Positions 6,887-14,755 of a stretch of 34,065 nt of DNA are shown one piece after another. Position 1 is the first letter of the stretch. Every line of letters starts with the position of its first letter. The notes below the pieces were generated by a model. That model saw nothing but the letters and a program-made list of their open reading frames with translations, made no database searches and was not told the DNA's origin. Source of the stretch: Bordetella parapertussis (lineage in GTDB: Bacteria > Pseudomonadota > Gammaproteobacteria > Burkholderiales > SG8-41); contig CAMBCF010000051.1 in NCBI GenBank assembly GCA_945864585.1, forward strand, positions 1 through 34,065, given 5' to 3'. Both the position numbers and the translations under genes were made by a program.

Positions 6887-8785
6887 GTGATCCAATTTCG
6901 TAATCTCTCGCTTGCGCGCGGCGCGCGCAAGCTGATCGAAGACGCCAATTTGCAGGTGCATGCCGGCTGGCGCATCGGCCTTGCCGGCGCCAATGGCAGT
7001 GGCAAGACGAGTTTGTTTGCGTTGCTGCGCGGCGAATTGCATGCCGATCTCGGTGATTGCGAAATGCCCGCGGCGTGGCGCATTGCGACGGTGGCGCAGG
7101 AAACGCCGGCGCTGGAAATGCCGGCGATTGAATATGTGCTGGATGGCGACACCGAGTTGCGCGCTATCGAGCGCGAGCTGGCCGAGGCGGAGGCGCATCA
7201 TGAAGGCGGCCACCTGCTTGGGGAACTGCATGGGCGCCTGAACGATATCGGCGGCTACGGCGCGCGCGCGCGCGCGGCGTCGCTGCTGGCGGGGCTGGGT
7301 TTTGCCGCGGACGAGATCGAGCGGCCGGTGGCGGAGTTTTCAGGGGGCTGGCGTATGCGCCTGAACCTCGCGCAGGCGCTGGTGAGCCGCTGCGATTTGA
7401 TGCTGTTGGATGAGCCGACCAACCATCTGGATCTGGACGCGGTGGTATGGCTGGAAAAATGGCTGGCGAGTTTTCGCGGCACGCTGGTGGTGGTGTCGCA
7501 CGACCGTGATTTTCTCGACGGCTGCACCACCCACATAGCGCACATTTACAACCAGCGGCTCACGCTCTACACCGGAAATTACAGCGCGTTTGAAACGCAG
7601 CGCGCGGCGCAGCTGGCGGTGCAGCAGGCGATGTTCGAGAAGCAGCAGCGGCAGATCGCGCATCTGCACAGCTATATCTCGCGCTTTCGCGCGCAGGCCA
7701 CCAAGGCGCGGCAGGCGCAAAGCCGCCTGAAGGCGCTCGATCGCATGGAAATCATCTCGGCGGCGCATGTCGATACGCCATTTGATTTTGCGTTCATGGC
7801 GCCGGAGCGCGCATCCGATCCGATGTTGACGCTGGACGACGTGGATGCGGGTTATGACGGCGTGCCCATCCTGAGCGGCGTGAAGATGACGATGCGCCCC
7901 GGCGCGCGTATCGGTTTGCTGGGGCCGAACGGCGCGGGGAAATCCACGTTGATCAAATTGCTGTCGGGAGAGAGTGAACCGCTCGCCGGCAGACGCGTGG
8001 AAGCGCGCGGCCTGGCCATCGGCTATTTCGCGCAGCATCAGCTCGAACAACTGCGCCCGGAGGAATCGCCGCTATGGCATTTGGTCAACAAAGAGCCGCG
8101 TACGCGGGAGCAGGAACTGCGCAATTACCTCGGTGGCTTTGATTTTCGCGGCAAGATGGTTGAATCAGCGGTGGCGCCGTTTTCCGGCGGCGAAAAATCG
8201 CGCCTCGCGCTGGCGCTGATGATACGCACGCGGCCGAATCTTCTGCTGCTCGATGAACCGACCAATCACCTGGATCTGGAAATGCGCCATGCGCTGAATG
8301 TGGCGCTGGCCGAATACGAGGGCAGCCTGGTGCTGGTATCGCATGATCGCGCGCTGTTGCGTAGCGTGTGCGACAGCTTTTTGCTGGTGGCTGATGGCAA
8401 GGTGAGTGAATTTGACGGCGATGTGGACGACTATCTGGCATGGTTGGCGGCGCGCCGGCAGGCACAAAATACAAAAGTAAGTTTGAAACCGGCGGCGTTG
8501 CCGAAGGTTGTTGCGAAGGATAAACCCTTGCAAAAAAAACCACCGGGCAATCGCCGCCCGCTAGAAAAAGAGACCGAAAAACTAGATCGCGATCTGGCGA
8601 AGTGGAACAACGAAAAGCTGGGGCTGGACGCGCGGCTTGCTGATCCGGCGCTGTATCAGAATGCAAGTACCGCGGATTTGCGCAAGTTGGCCACGCGCCA
8701 GGCCGAGCTCGCGCAACTGATCGATGCCGCGGAGCACCGCTGGCTGGAGGTGCATGCGGCGTTGGAAGCGCTGGCTACGGTGTGA
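6887..8785 (+). CDS. yheS: ABC-F family ATPase, YheS type
   Basis: A 632-residue soluble protein with two ABC cassettes and no membrane segments. First cassette: Walker A GANGSGKT, signature FSGGWRMRLNLAQAL, Walker B LMLLDEPTNHLDLDAVVWL. The inter-domain arm has QSRLKALDRMEII. Second cassette: GPNGAGKST, FSGGEKSRLALAL, LLLLDEPTNHLDLEMRHAL. A charged helical C-terminal tail follows. The sequence tracks E. coli YheS nearly throughout (for example DYLAWLAARR and the ETPALEMPAIEYVLDGD region). ABC-F proteins bind the ribosomal E site and ease stalled translation. The start is set at GTG 6887, giving MIQFRNLSLARG, which fits the family; TTG 6881 is two codons earlier. Confidence 0.92.
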   Translation: MIQFRNLSLARGARKLIEDANLQVHAGWRIGLAGANGSGKTSLFALLRGELHADLGDCEMPAAWRIATVAQETPALEMPAIEYVLDGDTELRAIERELAEAEAHHEGGHLLGELHGRLNDIGGYGARARAASLLAGLGFAADEIERPVAEFSGGWRMRLNLAQALVSRCDLMLLDEPTNHLDLDAVVWLEKWLASFRGTLVVVSHDRDFLDGCTTHIAHIYNQRLTLYTGNYSAFETQRAAQLAVQQAMFEKQQRQIAHLHSYISRFRAQATKARQAQSRLKALDRMEIISAAHVDTPFDFAFMAPERASDPMLTLDDVDAGYDGVPILSGVKMTMRPGARIGLLGPNGAGKSTLIKLLSGESEPLAGRRVEARGLAIGYFAQHQLEQLRPEESPLWHLVNKEPRTREQELRNYLGGFDFRGKMVESAVAPFSGGEKSRLALALMIRTRPNLLLLDEPTNHLDLEMRHALNVALAEYEGSLVLVSHDRALLRSVCDSFLLVADGKVSEFDGDVDDYLAWLAARRQAQNTKVSLKPAALPKVVAKDKPLQKKPPGNRRPLEKETEKLDRDLAKWNNEKLGLDARLADPALYQNASTADLRKLATRQAELAQLIDAAEHRWLEVHAALEALATV

Positions 8786-8864
8786 ATTGAGCGCCTCATC
8801 CGATGCATAGGTGAGTGCTTCAAACCACCAGACTCGTTCACGCCTGCGCGGAATAGAAAAAAAG

Positions 8865-8870
8865 TATAAT
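8865..8870 (+). promoter_or_regulatory. Candidate -10 box for the MFS transporter, implying a very short leader
   Basis: A perfect TATAAT at 8865-8870 lies in an A-rich tract 15 nt before ATG 8885. A start point about 7 nt downstream would leave a leader of roughly 8 nt. No Shine-Dalgarno sequence is seen, and no good -35 element is found at 16-18 nt. Confidence 0.4.
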
Positions 8871-8884
8871 AAAAAAAAATAGTT

Positions 8885-10081
8885 ATGAGTGTTTCTCCAA
8901 ACGGTACACCCGCCTCAGGCTTGGCGCTGGCGCTGCCCACCGCACTCATTGGGCAAACCTTTACCGCTGCGGTGATGTTCTCACCGGCGGTGCTGGCGCC
9001 CGCGGCGAGCGTGGACATCGGCGTGCCGGCAACGCTGGTGGGGGTGGTGACCGCGCTGATTTATCTGGCGTCGGCGATCGCGGCGCCGGCGGCGGGTGCG
9101 CGCGTGCCGCGCATGGGTGCGGTGCGCATGACGCAGTTCGGCTTGCTGGTGGCGGGCACGGGGCTTGCGCTGGCGGCGCTTGCGCATCCGGCGGCGGTGA
9201 TCATTGCGGCGCTGGTTATCGGTTTGGGCTATGGGCCGTCAACGCCTGCGGGTTCGGCGCTGCTGGCGGAGCATACGCCGCCGCGCCTGCGCAATGTGAT
9301 CATGTCGGTGCGTCAAACCGGCGTGCCGTTGGGCGGCGCATTGGCGGGCATTGCGATTCCGTGGCTGATTACCACGGGCGGATGGCGCATGGCGGTGCTG
9401 GTTAGCGCGGGGGCGTGCGCGGTGATTGCCGTTGCCTTGCAGCCGCTGCGCGCGAAATTTGATCATCCGACGGCGCGCGCGAACGCGGCGCATGCGGATT
9501 TCGGCGATGCGTGGCGCCTGCTGTTGTCGCATGCCGAGTTGCGGCGCATTTCGTTCACGGCATTCCTGTTTGGCGGCGTGCAGATGACGTTCGCGAGTTT
9601 TCTGGTGGTGTTTCTGGTGGAACGCGCTGACTTGAGCGTGGTGCGCGCGGGCGCGGTGCTGTCGGCGGCGATGCTGTCGGGGATCGCGGGGCGATTGTTA
9701 TGGGGCGCGGCGGCGGATTATTATCGCAATCCACGAGGGGTGTTGATTGCACTGGGTGTGGCTGCCGCGGTGTGCGCGGCGGCGATGACGCAGGTGTCGC
9801 CGCAGTGGCCGTATTCCGCGATAGTCGTATTGGCGGGCTTTTTTGGCGCGGCCACGCTGGGCTGGAACGGCGTCTACATCGGCGAACTGGCGCGCGTGGC
9901 GCCGCCGGGCAAGGTGGCGATGGCAACCGGCGCGTCGCTGTCGTGCGCGTATTGTGGCGTGGTGGTCGCGCCGCCTGCGTTTGCACTGGTGCTGGCGCTC
10001 ACCGGCAGCTATGTCGTGGGCTTCATGATGCTCGCGGTGCTGGCGCTGGCGGGCGTGGCGTCGCTGCTGCTGCGGCGCTGA
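8885..10081 (+). CDS. Major facilitator superfamily transporter
   Basis: A 398-residue, strongly hydrophobic protein with about 12 membrane spans. MFS marks are the loop 2-3 region (AAPAAGARVPRMGAVRMTQFG), the span-4/5 segment with RNVIMSVRQTGVPLGGALAG, and a central cytoplasmic loop rich in charge (about residues 190-215). RQTG...PLGG resembles the CynX/NarK-like and YbfB-like branches, but the substrate cannot be assigned. It follows yheS by 99 nt and appears separately transcribed. ATG 8885 has almost no ribosome site and is preceded by a run of nine A residues, which may itself aid initiation. Confidence 0.85.
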   Translation: MSVSPNGTPASGLALALPTALIGQTFTAAVMFSPAVLAPAASVDIGVPATLVGVVTALIYLASAIAAPAAGARVPRMGAVRMTQFGLLVAGTGLALAALAHPAAVIIAALVIGLGYGPSTPAGSALLAEHTPPRLRNVIMSVRQTGVPLGGALAGIAIPWLITTGGWRMAVLVSAGACAVIAVALQPLRAKFDHPTARANAAHADFGDAWRLLLSHAELRRISFTAFLFGGVQMTFASFLVVFLVERADLSVVRAGAVLSAAMLSGIAGRLLWGAAADYYRNPRGVLIALGVAAAVCAAAMTQVSPQWPYSAIVVLAGFFGAATLGWNGVYIGELARVAPPGKVAMATGASLSCAYCGVVVAPPAFALVLALTGSYVVGFMMLAVLALAGVASLLLRR

Positions 10082-10149
10082 TTTCAGTTGCACTTTGCAC
10101 CGGTGGTAGCGCCCGCTGCCGGCGATCGATGGTTAAAGGAAGATGGGCC

Positions 10150-11265
10150 ATGGCGTTGATGGATTTCATTAAAGGCGAACTGCTGGACGTGATCGAGTGG
10201 ACGGATGATTCGCGCGACACGCTGTCGTACCGCTTTCCCGATGAAGACAAGGCAATCAAGCGCGGGGCGCAGTTGATCGTGCGTGAATCGCAGGTCGCGC
10301 AATTTGTCTACCTCGGCGAGTTCGGCGACACCTTCAAGCCGGGCAAGCACACCCTGGTCACCGATAACATACCGGTGCTGACCAAGCTGCAAAGCTGGAA
10401 ATACGGGTTCGAGTCGCCGTTCAAGGCCGATGTGTATTACGTCACCACGCGGCTTTTCACAGGTAACAAATGGGGCACCGCCAATCCGGTGATGTTGCGC
10501 GACAAGGATTTCGGCATCGTGCGCCTGCGCGCGTTCGGCACCTATGATTTCAAAGTCGTCGATCCCAAAATATTTTTGAAAGAAGTCGCGGGCAGCGATT
10601 TTCATTTTCTTATGGATGAATTTGCCGATACCATGCGCTCGCGCATGGTGAGTGTCTTCAGCGACGCGATGGCGAGTTCCGGTGCGCCCGCGCTGGACAT
10701 GGCGACGGGTTACACCGAACTGGGCGACGCGCTGCTGCAACTCATCAATCCGTCGATCACGCTGAAATATGGTCTGGAGCTCACCAGCTTTCTGGTTGAA
10801 AACGTCTCCGTGCCGCCCGAAGTCGAGCAGGCTATCGACAAGCGTTCGAGCATGGGCACGATTGGCAATCTTAACGATTACGTGAAATTCCAGATGGCCG
10901 AAGGCCTAGGCAAGGGTACCGGTGGCGGCATGGGCGGGCAGGCCGCCGAAATGGCGATGGGATTCGCCATGGCGCAGCAGATGATGAATCAGCCCGGTGG
11001 CATGCTGGGTGCGCAAGGCACGCCGGCGGTGGCGCCGGGGGTGGGGGTGGGGGTGGGGGTGGGGGTGGGTGTGGCTGCGGCAGGGCCGGTCGCGGCGGCA
11101 CCCGCGATGCCCGATCTGATGGGCGTGCCCGAGGTGCCGAAGCTCCTCGGTGTGTCCGAAGCCGATGTGCTGGCGACACTGCAAAAAAGTAAAATTAAAG
11201 GCAAAAAAATCGGTTCGACCTATCGCATCACGCGCGCGGCGGTTGATGAATTCTTGAAGAGTTAA
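10150..11265 (+). CDS. SPFH-domain protein (YdjI/virion-core-like) with C-terminal excisionase-like DNA-binding domain
   Basis: A 371-residue protein. Residues 1 to about 225 match the SPFH branch of B. subtilis YdjI: MALMDFIKGELLDVIEW, then RESQVAQFVYLGEF and LTSFLVENVSVPPEVEQAID. A Gly/Met-rich linker follows, then a (Gly-Val) run, then about 45 residues from PEVPKLLGVSEADVLATL to YRITRAAVDEFL. That last part looks like a helix-turn-helix 17/excisionase domain. SPFH proteins form scaffolds at membranes; YdjI partners PspA and YdjG/YdjH in envelope stress. Start: ATG 10150, with AAAGGA about 8 nt upstream. The zinc-ribbon gene follows after 3 nt, so the two are surely one operon. The DNA-binding fusion is unusual. 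Confidence 0.88.
   Translation: MALMDFIKGELLDVIEWTDDSRDTLSYRFPDEDKAIKRGAQLIVRESQVAQFVYLGEFGDTFKPGKHTLVTDNIPVLTKLQSWKYGFESPFKADVYYVTTRLFTGNKWGTANPVMLRDKDFGIVRLRAFGTYDFKVVDPKIFLKEVAGSDFHFLMDEFADTMRSRMVSVFSDAMASSGAPALDMATGYTELGDALLQLINPSITLKYGLELTSFLVENVSVPPEVEQAIDKRSSMGTIGNLNDYVKFQMAEGLGKGTGGGMGGQAAEMAMGFAMAQQMMNQPGGMLGAQGTPAVAPGVGVGVGVGVGVAAAGPVAAAPAMPDLMGVPEVPKLLGVSEADVLATLQKSKIKGKKIGSTYRITRAAVDEFLKS
11036..11071 (+). repeat. GTGGGG hexanucleotide tandem repeat inside the SPFH gene
   Basis: About five consecutive copies of GTGGGG encode a Val-Gly repeat (PGVGVGVGVGVGV). Copy-number change by one unit keeps the reading frame. The G-runs on the coding strand could form a G-quadruplex. Confidence 0.85.
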
Positions 11266-11268
11266 GGC

Positions 11269-12393
11269 ATGGCGCACGTTCCGGTGCAGGATGCGCAGCC
11301 CAAAGTAAAGGTGCGCACCAAACATACCTGCCCCGCGTGCGGCGGCGAGGCAGTCTGGAACGCCAACAAGCAGGTGCTGGCGTGCGGCTTTTGCGGCACC
11401 GAGGTGCCGGGCACGCTGGATACTGCGGGTGCAGGCAAAATTGTCGAACACGATTTAGCCAGCGCACTGCGCAGCATACCCGACGGCAAGCGCGGCTGGG
11501 GCGCGCAAAAACAATCGGTGAAATGTCAAAGTTGCCACGCGATATCGGTGTTTGATGCCGCGCGCCAGTCGCAAGGCTGCGGCTTCTGCGGCGCGATGCA
11601 GTTGGCGCCGTACCAGGAGGTGAAAGAAGCGTTCTCACCCGAAAGCCTGCTGCCGATGAAGATCGCCGCCAGCGCTGCGAGTGAGTTGATTAAAACCTGG
11701 TATGGCTCGCGCTGGTTTGCGCCCAACAAGTTAAAGCAGGCCGCGCTCACCGATACGATAAAAGGCTTATACATTCCGTACTGGACGTTCGACGCGCAGG
11801 CGCACGCGGATTGGGAGGCCGAGGCCGGCTACCACTATTACGAAACCGAGGCATACACCGACAGTTCAGGCAATCGTCAAACACGCCAGATTCAGCGCAC
11901 GCGCTGGGAGTATGCCAGCGGCCGCATCGATCATTTTTTTGATGATGAGCTGATGCCCACATCGCTCGGCATACAGGCCAATCACCTGCGCGCGGCGGAA
12001 CCGTTTCCGACGGCGGAGCTGGCGCCGTACGATCCGGCGTATTTGTCCGGCTGGGTGGTCGAGCGCTATCAAATTGATTTGGTGGCTGCCGCGCAGCGCT
12101 CGCGCGATCAGATGGAACAGCAGGTGCAATCGATGTGTGACTCCGCGGTGCCGGGAGATACGCACCGCAATCTGAACGTGCGCACCGCGTATAGCGGGCA
12201 AACCTTCAAACACATCCTCGCACCGCTGTGGATGCTGCAATACCGCTATGGTGCGAAAAATTTTCAGGTGGTGATGAACGGCTATACCGGAAAAATTTCA
12301 GGCGATTATCCGAAGAGCTGGGTGAAAATCGGGTTTACGGTGCTGGCGGTGATTATTATGTTGGTGATTTTGTTTAGTGTGATGGGGCATTGA
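11269..12393 (+). CDS. Zinc-ribbon membrane protein (YdjG-like) partnered with SPFH protein
   Basis: A 374-residue protein. Two N-terminal zinc ribbons are visible: CPACGG...CGFCG at about residues 23-45, and CQSCH...CGFCG at about 86-108. The middle holds a conserved globular region with IKGLYIPYWTFDAQAHADWE and PLWMLQYRYGAKNFQVVMNG. A single hydrophobic segment near the C terminus (VLAVIIMLVILFSVM) anchors it. This layout matches YdjG-type partners of PspA/SPFH systems. ATG 11269 lies 3 nt after the SPFH stop. No pspA homologue is in the window, so a full YdjFGHI-like set is not shown. The function as an envelope-stress complex is inferred from family and pairing. Confidence 0.83.
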   Translation: MAHVPVQDAQPKVKVRTKHTCPACGGEAVWNANKQVLACGFCGTEVPGTLDTAGAGKIVEHDLASALRSIPDGKRGWGAQKQSVKCQSCHAISVFDAARQSQGCGFCGAMQLAPYQEVKEAFSPESLLPMKIAASAASELIKTWYGSRWFAPNKLKQAALTDTIKGLYIPYWTFDAQAHADWEAEAGYHYYETEAYTDSSGNRQTRQIQRTRWEYASGRIDHFFDDELMPTSLGIQANHLRAAEPFPTAELAPYDPAYLSGWVVERYQIDLVAAAQRSRDQMEQQVQSMCDSAVPGDTHRNLNVRTAYSGQTFKHILAPLWMLQYRYGAKNFQVVMNGYTGKISGDYPKSWVKIGFTVLAVIIMLVILFSVMGH

Positions 12394-12418
12394 CATATGC
12401 TGAGACCAATCCTCCTGC

Positions 12419-12557
12419 CGTCATTCTGGCGTAGGCCAGAATCCAGTGCGTGCAATTATGCAAAGCATCTCGAATCAAGATCCTTCGGATCGGGTTACAA
12501 CGTCCCCCAACCTACCTTCCCCAAGGGAAGGGGATGCCGGCCTTCGCCGGAATGACG
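12419..12557. repeat. Inverted-repeat-bounded palindromic element
   Basis: Two 26-bp copies in opposite orientation, 12419-12444 and 12532-12557, match at 22 of 26 positions and enclose 87 bp. Each copy is itself a hairpin (stem ATTCTGGC / GCCAGAAT in the left copy). The base changes between copies mostly keep the stem paired. A third small palindrome, CTTCCCCAAGGGAAG, lies at 12516-12530. This resembles the widespread REP/NEMIS-like class of intergenic repeats seen in Neisseria and other proteobacteria. The rest of 12394-12608 holds no gene. Confidence 0.7.
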
Positions 12558-12608
12558 AGATAGGCATATGACCCGCATGAAAGCCCGGTGAACCACAAGT
12601 AATTATGT

Positions 12609-13754
12609 TCACGCCAACACCGGCGGCAATTGAGGCGCCAGCTTCGCACGCTCGGCAGTAGCCGCACCATTGAGCGCAAAGCCCAGCAATTTCCCTGAAG
12701 CATCCAAAAACAACGATTTAACGCCATCGGGCGTCTGCTCGATTTTCCATTCACCTGCCGCGCCGGGCGCGGGGGGCGAAACGATGGTGGGACACGCAGG
12801 CGTTTTCACCATCACCGGCATCGCCGGAAAACTCACCGCAGTGGCCTTGCCCGCGAGTGATGCACCCAGCGCGCGTGCTGCGTGCATGATCGGCATCACA
12901 TACGGCATTACCAGGCCCTCGATTTCCATGCAGTCGCCCAGCGCGTAGATATCCGTGTCGCTGGTTTGCAGATGGCGATTGACCAGTACCCCACGATTCA
13001 CCGTGAGGCCCGCGGCGCGCGCGAGATCGGTGCGCGGTTTGAGGCCAACAGCAGATAACACGATGTCGGCTTGCAGCATTTCGCCATTGTCGAGCGTTAC
13101 CTGCAGCGCGCCGCCACTGTGATCGACAGATTTTGTACCCGTGTCGAAATGCCATACCACACCCAGCGCGGCGAGTTTTTGCTGCAACAGCGCGCCGCCC
13201 GCGGGCGGCAGCAGCCGGCCCAGCGGTTGATTGGCGATGTCGATTACCTCGACGTGATGTCCGGCGACGACAAGATCATTGGCGAATTCGCTGCCGATCA
13301 ATCCGGCGCCGATGATTACGATATTTTTTTGGCCTTCGAGCAGCGCGTGAAAGCGCGTGTAGTCATCTAGGTCATTGACGGTGACTACGGCGTCTGCGGC
13401 ATCGCCGGCAATGGGTAGCCAGATCTGATCCGCACCCAGCGCCAGCACCAGCTTCGAGTAGGCCAGGGTTTCATCGCCGATTTGCAGCGTGTGTGCTGCG
13501 GCGTTGATGGCGGTAACGCGCGTGTGCGGTCGGACGGTTGCGTTCAGTTGCGTGGCCATTTGCTCCGGCGTGTTGAGCGCAATCGCGGCAGGCGCCTTTT
13601 TTGACGCCAGCGCGTTGGACAACATCGGCTTGGAATAGGAGTGCCCGCTGTCGGCGCTGATTACGGTGAACGGCGTTTCCTTATCAAGCTTGCGCAGTTC
13701 TTTGGCGACGTTGTAGCCGGCAAGGCCGCTGCCGAGGATGATGATGGGGTGCAT
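12609..13754 (-). CDS. Rubredoxin reductase-like FAD/NAD(P)-dependent oxidoreductase
   Basis: A 381-residue flavoprotein. FAD-binding motif IIILGSGLAGYNVAKEL is at residues 4-20, NAD(P)-binding IVIIGAGLIGSEFANDL is near 145-161, and the second FAD contact is IYALGDCMEIEG near 271-282. The C-terminal 70 residues fit the rubredoxin-binding domain of RubB/NorW-type enzymes. It passes electrons from NAD(P)H to rubredoxin, and so could drive the rubrerythrin encoded just upstream. ATG 13754 (MHPIIILG) is chosen over a TTG at 13772 because it starts right at the beta strand of the FAD fold. A terminator-like hairpin separates it from the rubredoxin gene. NirD/NorW-like alternatives are less likely given the neighbours. 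Confidence 0.88.
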   Translation of the reverse strand: MHPIIILGSGLAGYNVAKELRKLDKETPFTVISADSGHSYSKPMLSNALASKKAPAAIALNTPEQMATQLNATVRPHTRVTAINAAAHTLQIGDETLAYSKLVLALGADQIWLPIAGDAADAVVTVNDLDDYTRFHALLEGQKNIVIIGAGLIGSEFANDLVVAGHHVEVIDIANQPLGRLLPPAGGALLQQKLAALGVVWHFDTGTKSVDHSGGALQVTLDNGEMLQADIVLSAVGLKPRTDLARAAGLTVNRGVLVNRHLQTSDTDIYALGDCMEIEGLVMPYVMPIMHAARALGASLAGKATAVSFPAMPVMVKTPACPTIVSPPAPGAAGEWKIEQTPDGVKSLFLDASGKLLGFALNGAATAERAKLAPQLPPVLA

Positions 13755-13776
13755 GGGGCGTCTCGATGCCAAGCAG

Positions 13777-13810
13777 AAAAAAGCCCGCCGCCTGTGCGAC
13801 GGGCGGCGGG
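13777..13810 (-). terminator. Intrinsic terminator between rubredoxin and rubredoxin reductase genes
   Basis: On the minus strand the arms 13810-13802 and 13792-13784 (CCCGCCGCC and its complement) form a 9-bp GC-only stem with a 9-nt loop. Six U residues follow (A run at 13777-13782). It lies 23 nt before the reductase ATG, so it would end or attenuate transcripts from the rubredoxin side. Confidence 0.75.
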
Positions 13811-13847
13811 AACTGAACGGTATTTTAAACCAGTTGTGTTGTGCTGA

Positions 13848-14018
13848 TCATGCCGCCAGCAACACCATTTCGAAGTCTTCCTTCGCGATGCCGCATTCGG
13901 GGCAGGCCCAGTCTGCGGGCACATCTTCCCAGCGAGTACCGGCTTTAATGCCGTGCTCCGGATCGCCGACCGTTTCATCATACACATAACCGCATACTAC
14001 GCATTGCCATTTTTTCAT
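13848..14018 (-). CDS. Rubredoxin
   Basis: A 56-residue protein with the complete iron site. Cysteines 6 and 9 are in [10 protein letters not shown] and cysteines 39 and 42 in CPECG, with the usual aromatic core (Trp4, Tyr11, Tyr13, Trp30, Trp38). It is a one-electron carrier, here probably feeding the separate rubrerythrin. The ATG at 14018 has AAGGAA 6-12 nt upstream on the minus strand. A longer frame reaching 14114 would run through the rubrerythrin stop and is rejected. It follows the rubrerythrin gene after 22 nt, so the two are almost certainly one transcript. Confidence 0.96.
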   Translation of the reverse strand: MKKWQCVVCGYVYDETVGDPEHGIKAGTRWEDVPADWACPECGIAKEDFEMVLLAA

Positions 14019-14040
14019 GTCAGTTTCCTTGTTGATTCCA

Positions 14041-14520
14041 TTAACCTTGCACTTTTGCCAGCGTAGCCCTGTAGTGATTCGCATGCCGCTCTTCCACTTT
14101 CGCGAGTGCAGCAAAGCGCTTGGCTGCTGTGGCGAGCGTCTGCTGAAAGCGCGCGGCGTGTTCTTTTGATTCCTCGATCTGCTCGTCCAATTCCTTCACC
14201 GCCGCGCTGTTGCCTTCCTGCTCGGCGAGATGGCGGAAATTCGGATACATCTCGGTGTACTCGTAAGTCTCGCCGGCAATCGCCATTTCCAGCGCCTTGG
14301 CGGGCGTGAGTTGCGCGGGCGGGTAGAGCAGGTCGAGGTGGCCGAAGGCGTGCTGCACCTCCTGATCGGCGGTGTCTTCGAATACTTTCGCAGTGGCCTC
14401 GTCACCTTGCGCGCGGGCGATCCTGGCGAAGTAGCGGTATTTGATATGCGCCATCGATTCGCCGGCGAAGGCGGATTCGAGGTTCTTGATGGTGATCCCG
14501 ATGGTGGATTGCGGTTTCAT
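14041..14520 (-). CDS. rbr: Rubrerythrin lacking the C-terminal rubredoxin domain
   Basis: A 159-residue ferritin-like protein. The diiron ligands fall in [12 protein letters not shown] (helix 1), [14 protein letters not shown] (helix 2), [15 protein letters not shown] (helix 3) and [10 protein letters not shown] (helix 4). Classical rubrerythrin is about 190 residues with a fused C-terminal rubredoxin; here that domain is missing and is encoded by the next gene. Rubrerythrins reduce hydrogen peroxide to water using electrons from rubredoxin. A clear AAGGAG site precedes ATG 14520 on the minus strand. An OxyR-type box lies 80-117 nt upstream of the start. Confidence 0.93.
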   Translation of the reverse strand: MKPQSTIGITIKNLESAFAGESMAHIKYRYFARIARAQGDEATAKVFEDTADQEVQHAFGHLDLLYPPAQLTPAKALEMAIAGETYEYTEMYPNFRHLAEQEGNSAAVKELDEQIEESKEHAARFQQTLATAAKRFAALAKVEERHANHYRATLAKVQG

Positions 14521-14600
14521 TATGCGTCTCCTTGGTGGTTAAGGTTCGCGTGTGCTTTACGCTTGGGACGCATTTTGATGATGGGCGTGAAATCAATCCA

Positions 14601-14637
14601 ATTGATTGTTGCGATGCTATCGATAGGCAATAGCTAT
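14601..14637 (-). promoter_or_regulatory. Candidate OxyR binding site upstream of rubrerythrin
   Basis: The OxyR consensus is four tetranucleotides, ATAG-N7-CTAT-N7-ATAG-N7-CTAT. Here 14601-14604 is ATTG, 14612-14615 CGAT, 14623-14626 ATAG and 14634-14637 CTAT, with all three spacers exactly 7 nt. That is 14 of 16 key bases. The site lies 81 to 117 nt upstream of the rubrerythrin ATG, a suitable distance for activation, and the oxyR gene is adjacent. Confidence 0.6.
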
Positions 14638-14661
14638 CGATGCTGCTGGCTTTTAAATTTG

Positions 14662-14715
14662 TAGCGTGCGCTGTGCGCACGAGCATTGCGTAGATCGTGC
14701 GCACAGCGCACGCTA
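14662..14715. repeat. Perfect 21-bp inverted repeat between oxyR and rubrerythrin
   Basis: Arms 14662-14682 and 14695-14715 are exact reverse complements (core GCGTGCGCTGTGCGCACG) around a 12-nt loop. No U run follows on either strand. Palindromes of this GTGCGC-rich type are common intergenic repeats in proteobacteria. It may also end oxyR transcripts, since it lies 41 nt past the oxyR stop. Confidence 0.85.
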
Positions 14716-14755
14716 TGCGTAATTAACGGATTTTTAGATATTTTTAAGACGCAAA

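Noticed and set aside
7259-7276. Alternating GC run in yheS (Z-DNA-like)
   Set aside because: It simply encodes Ala-Arg repeats in a GC-rich gene; no further support.
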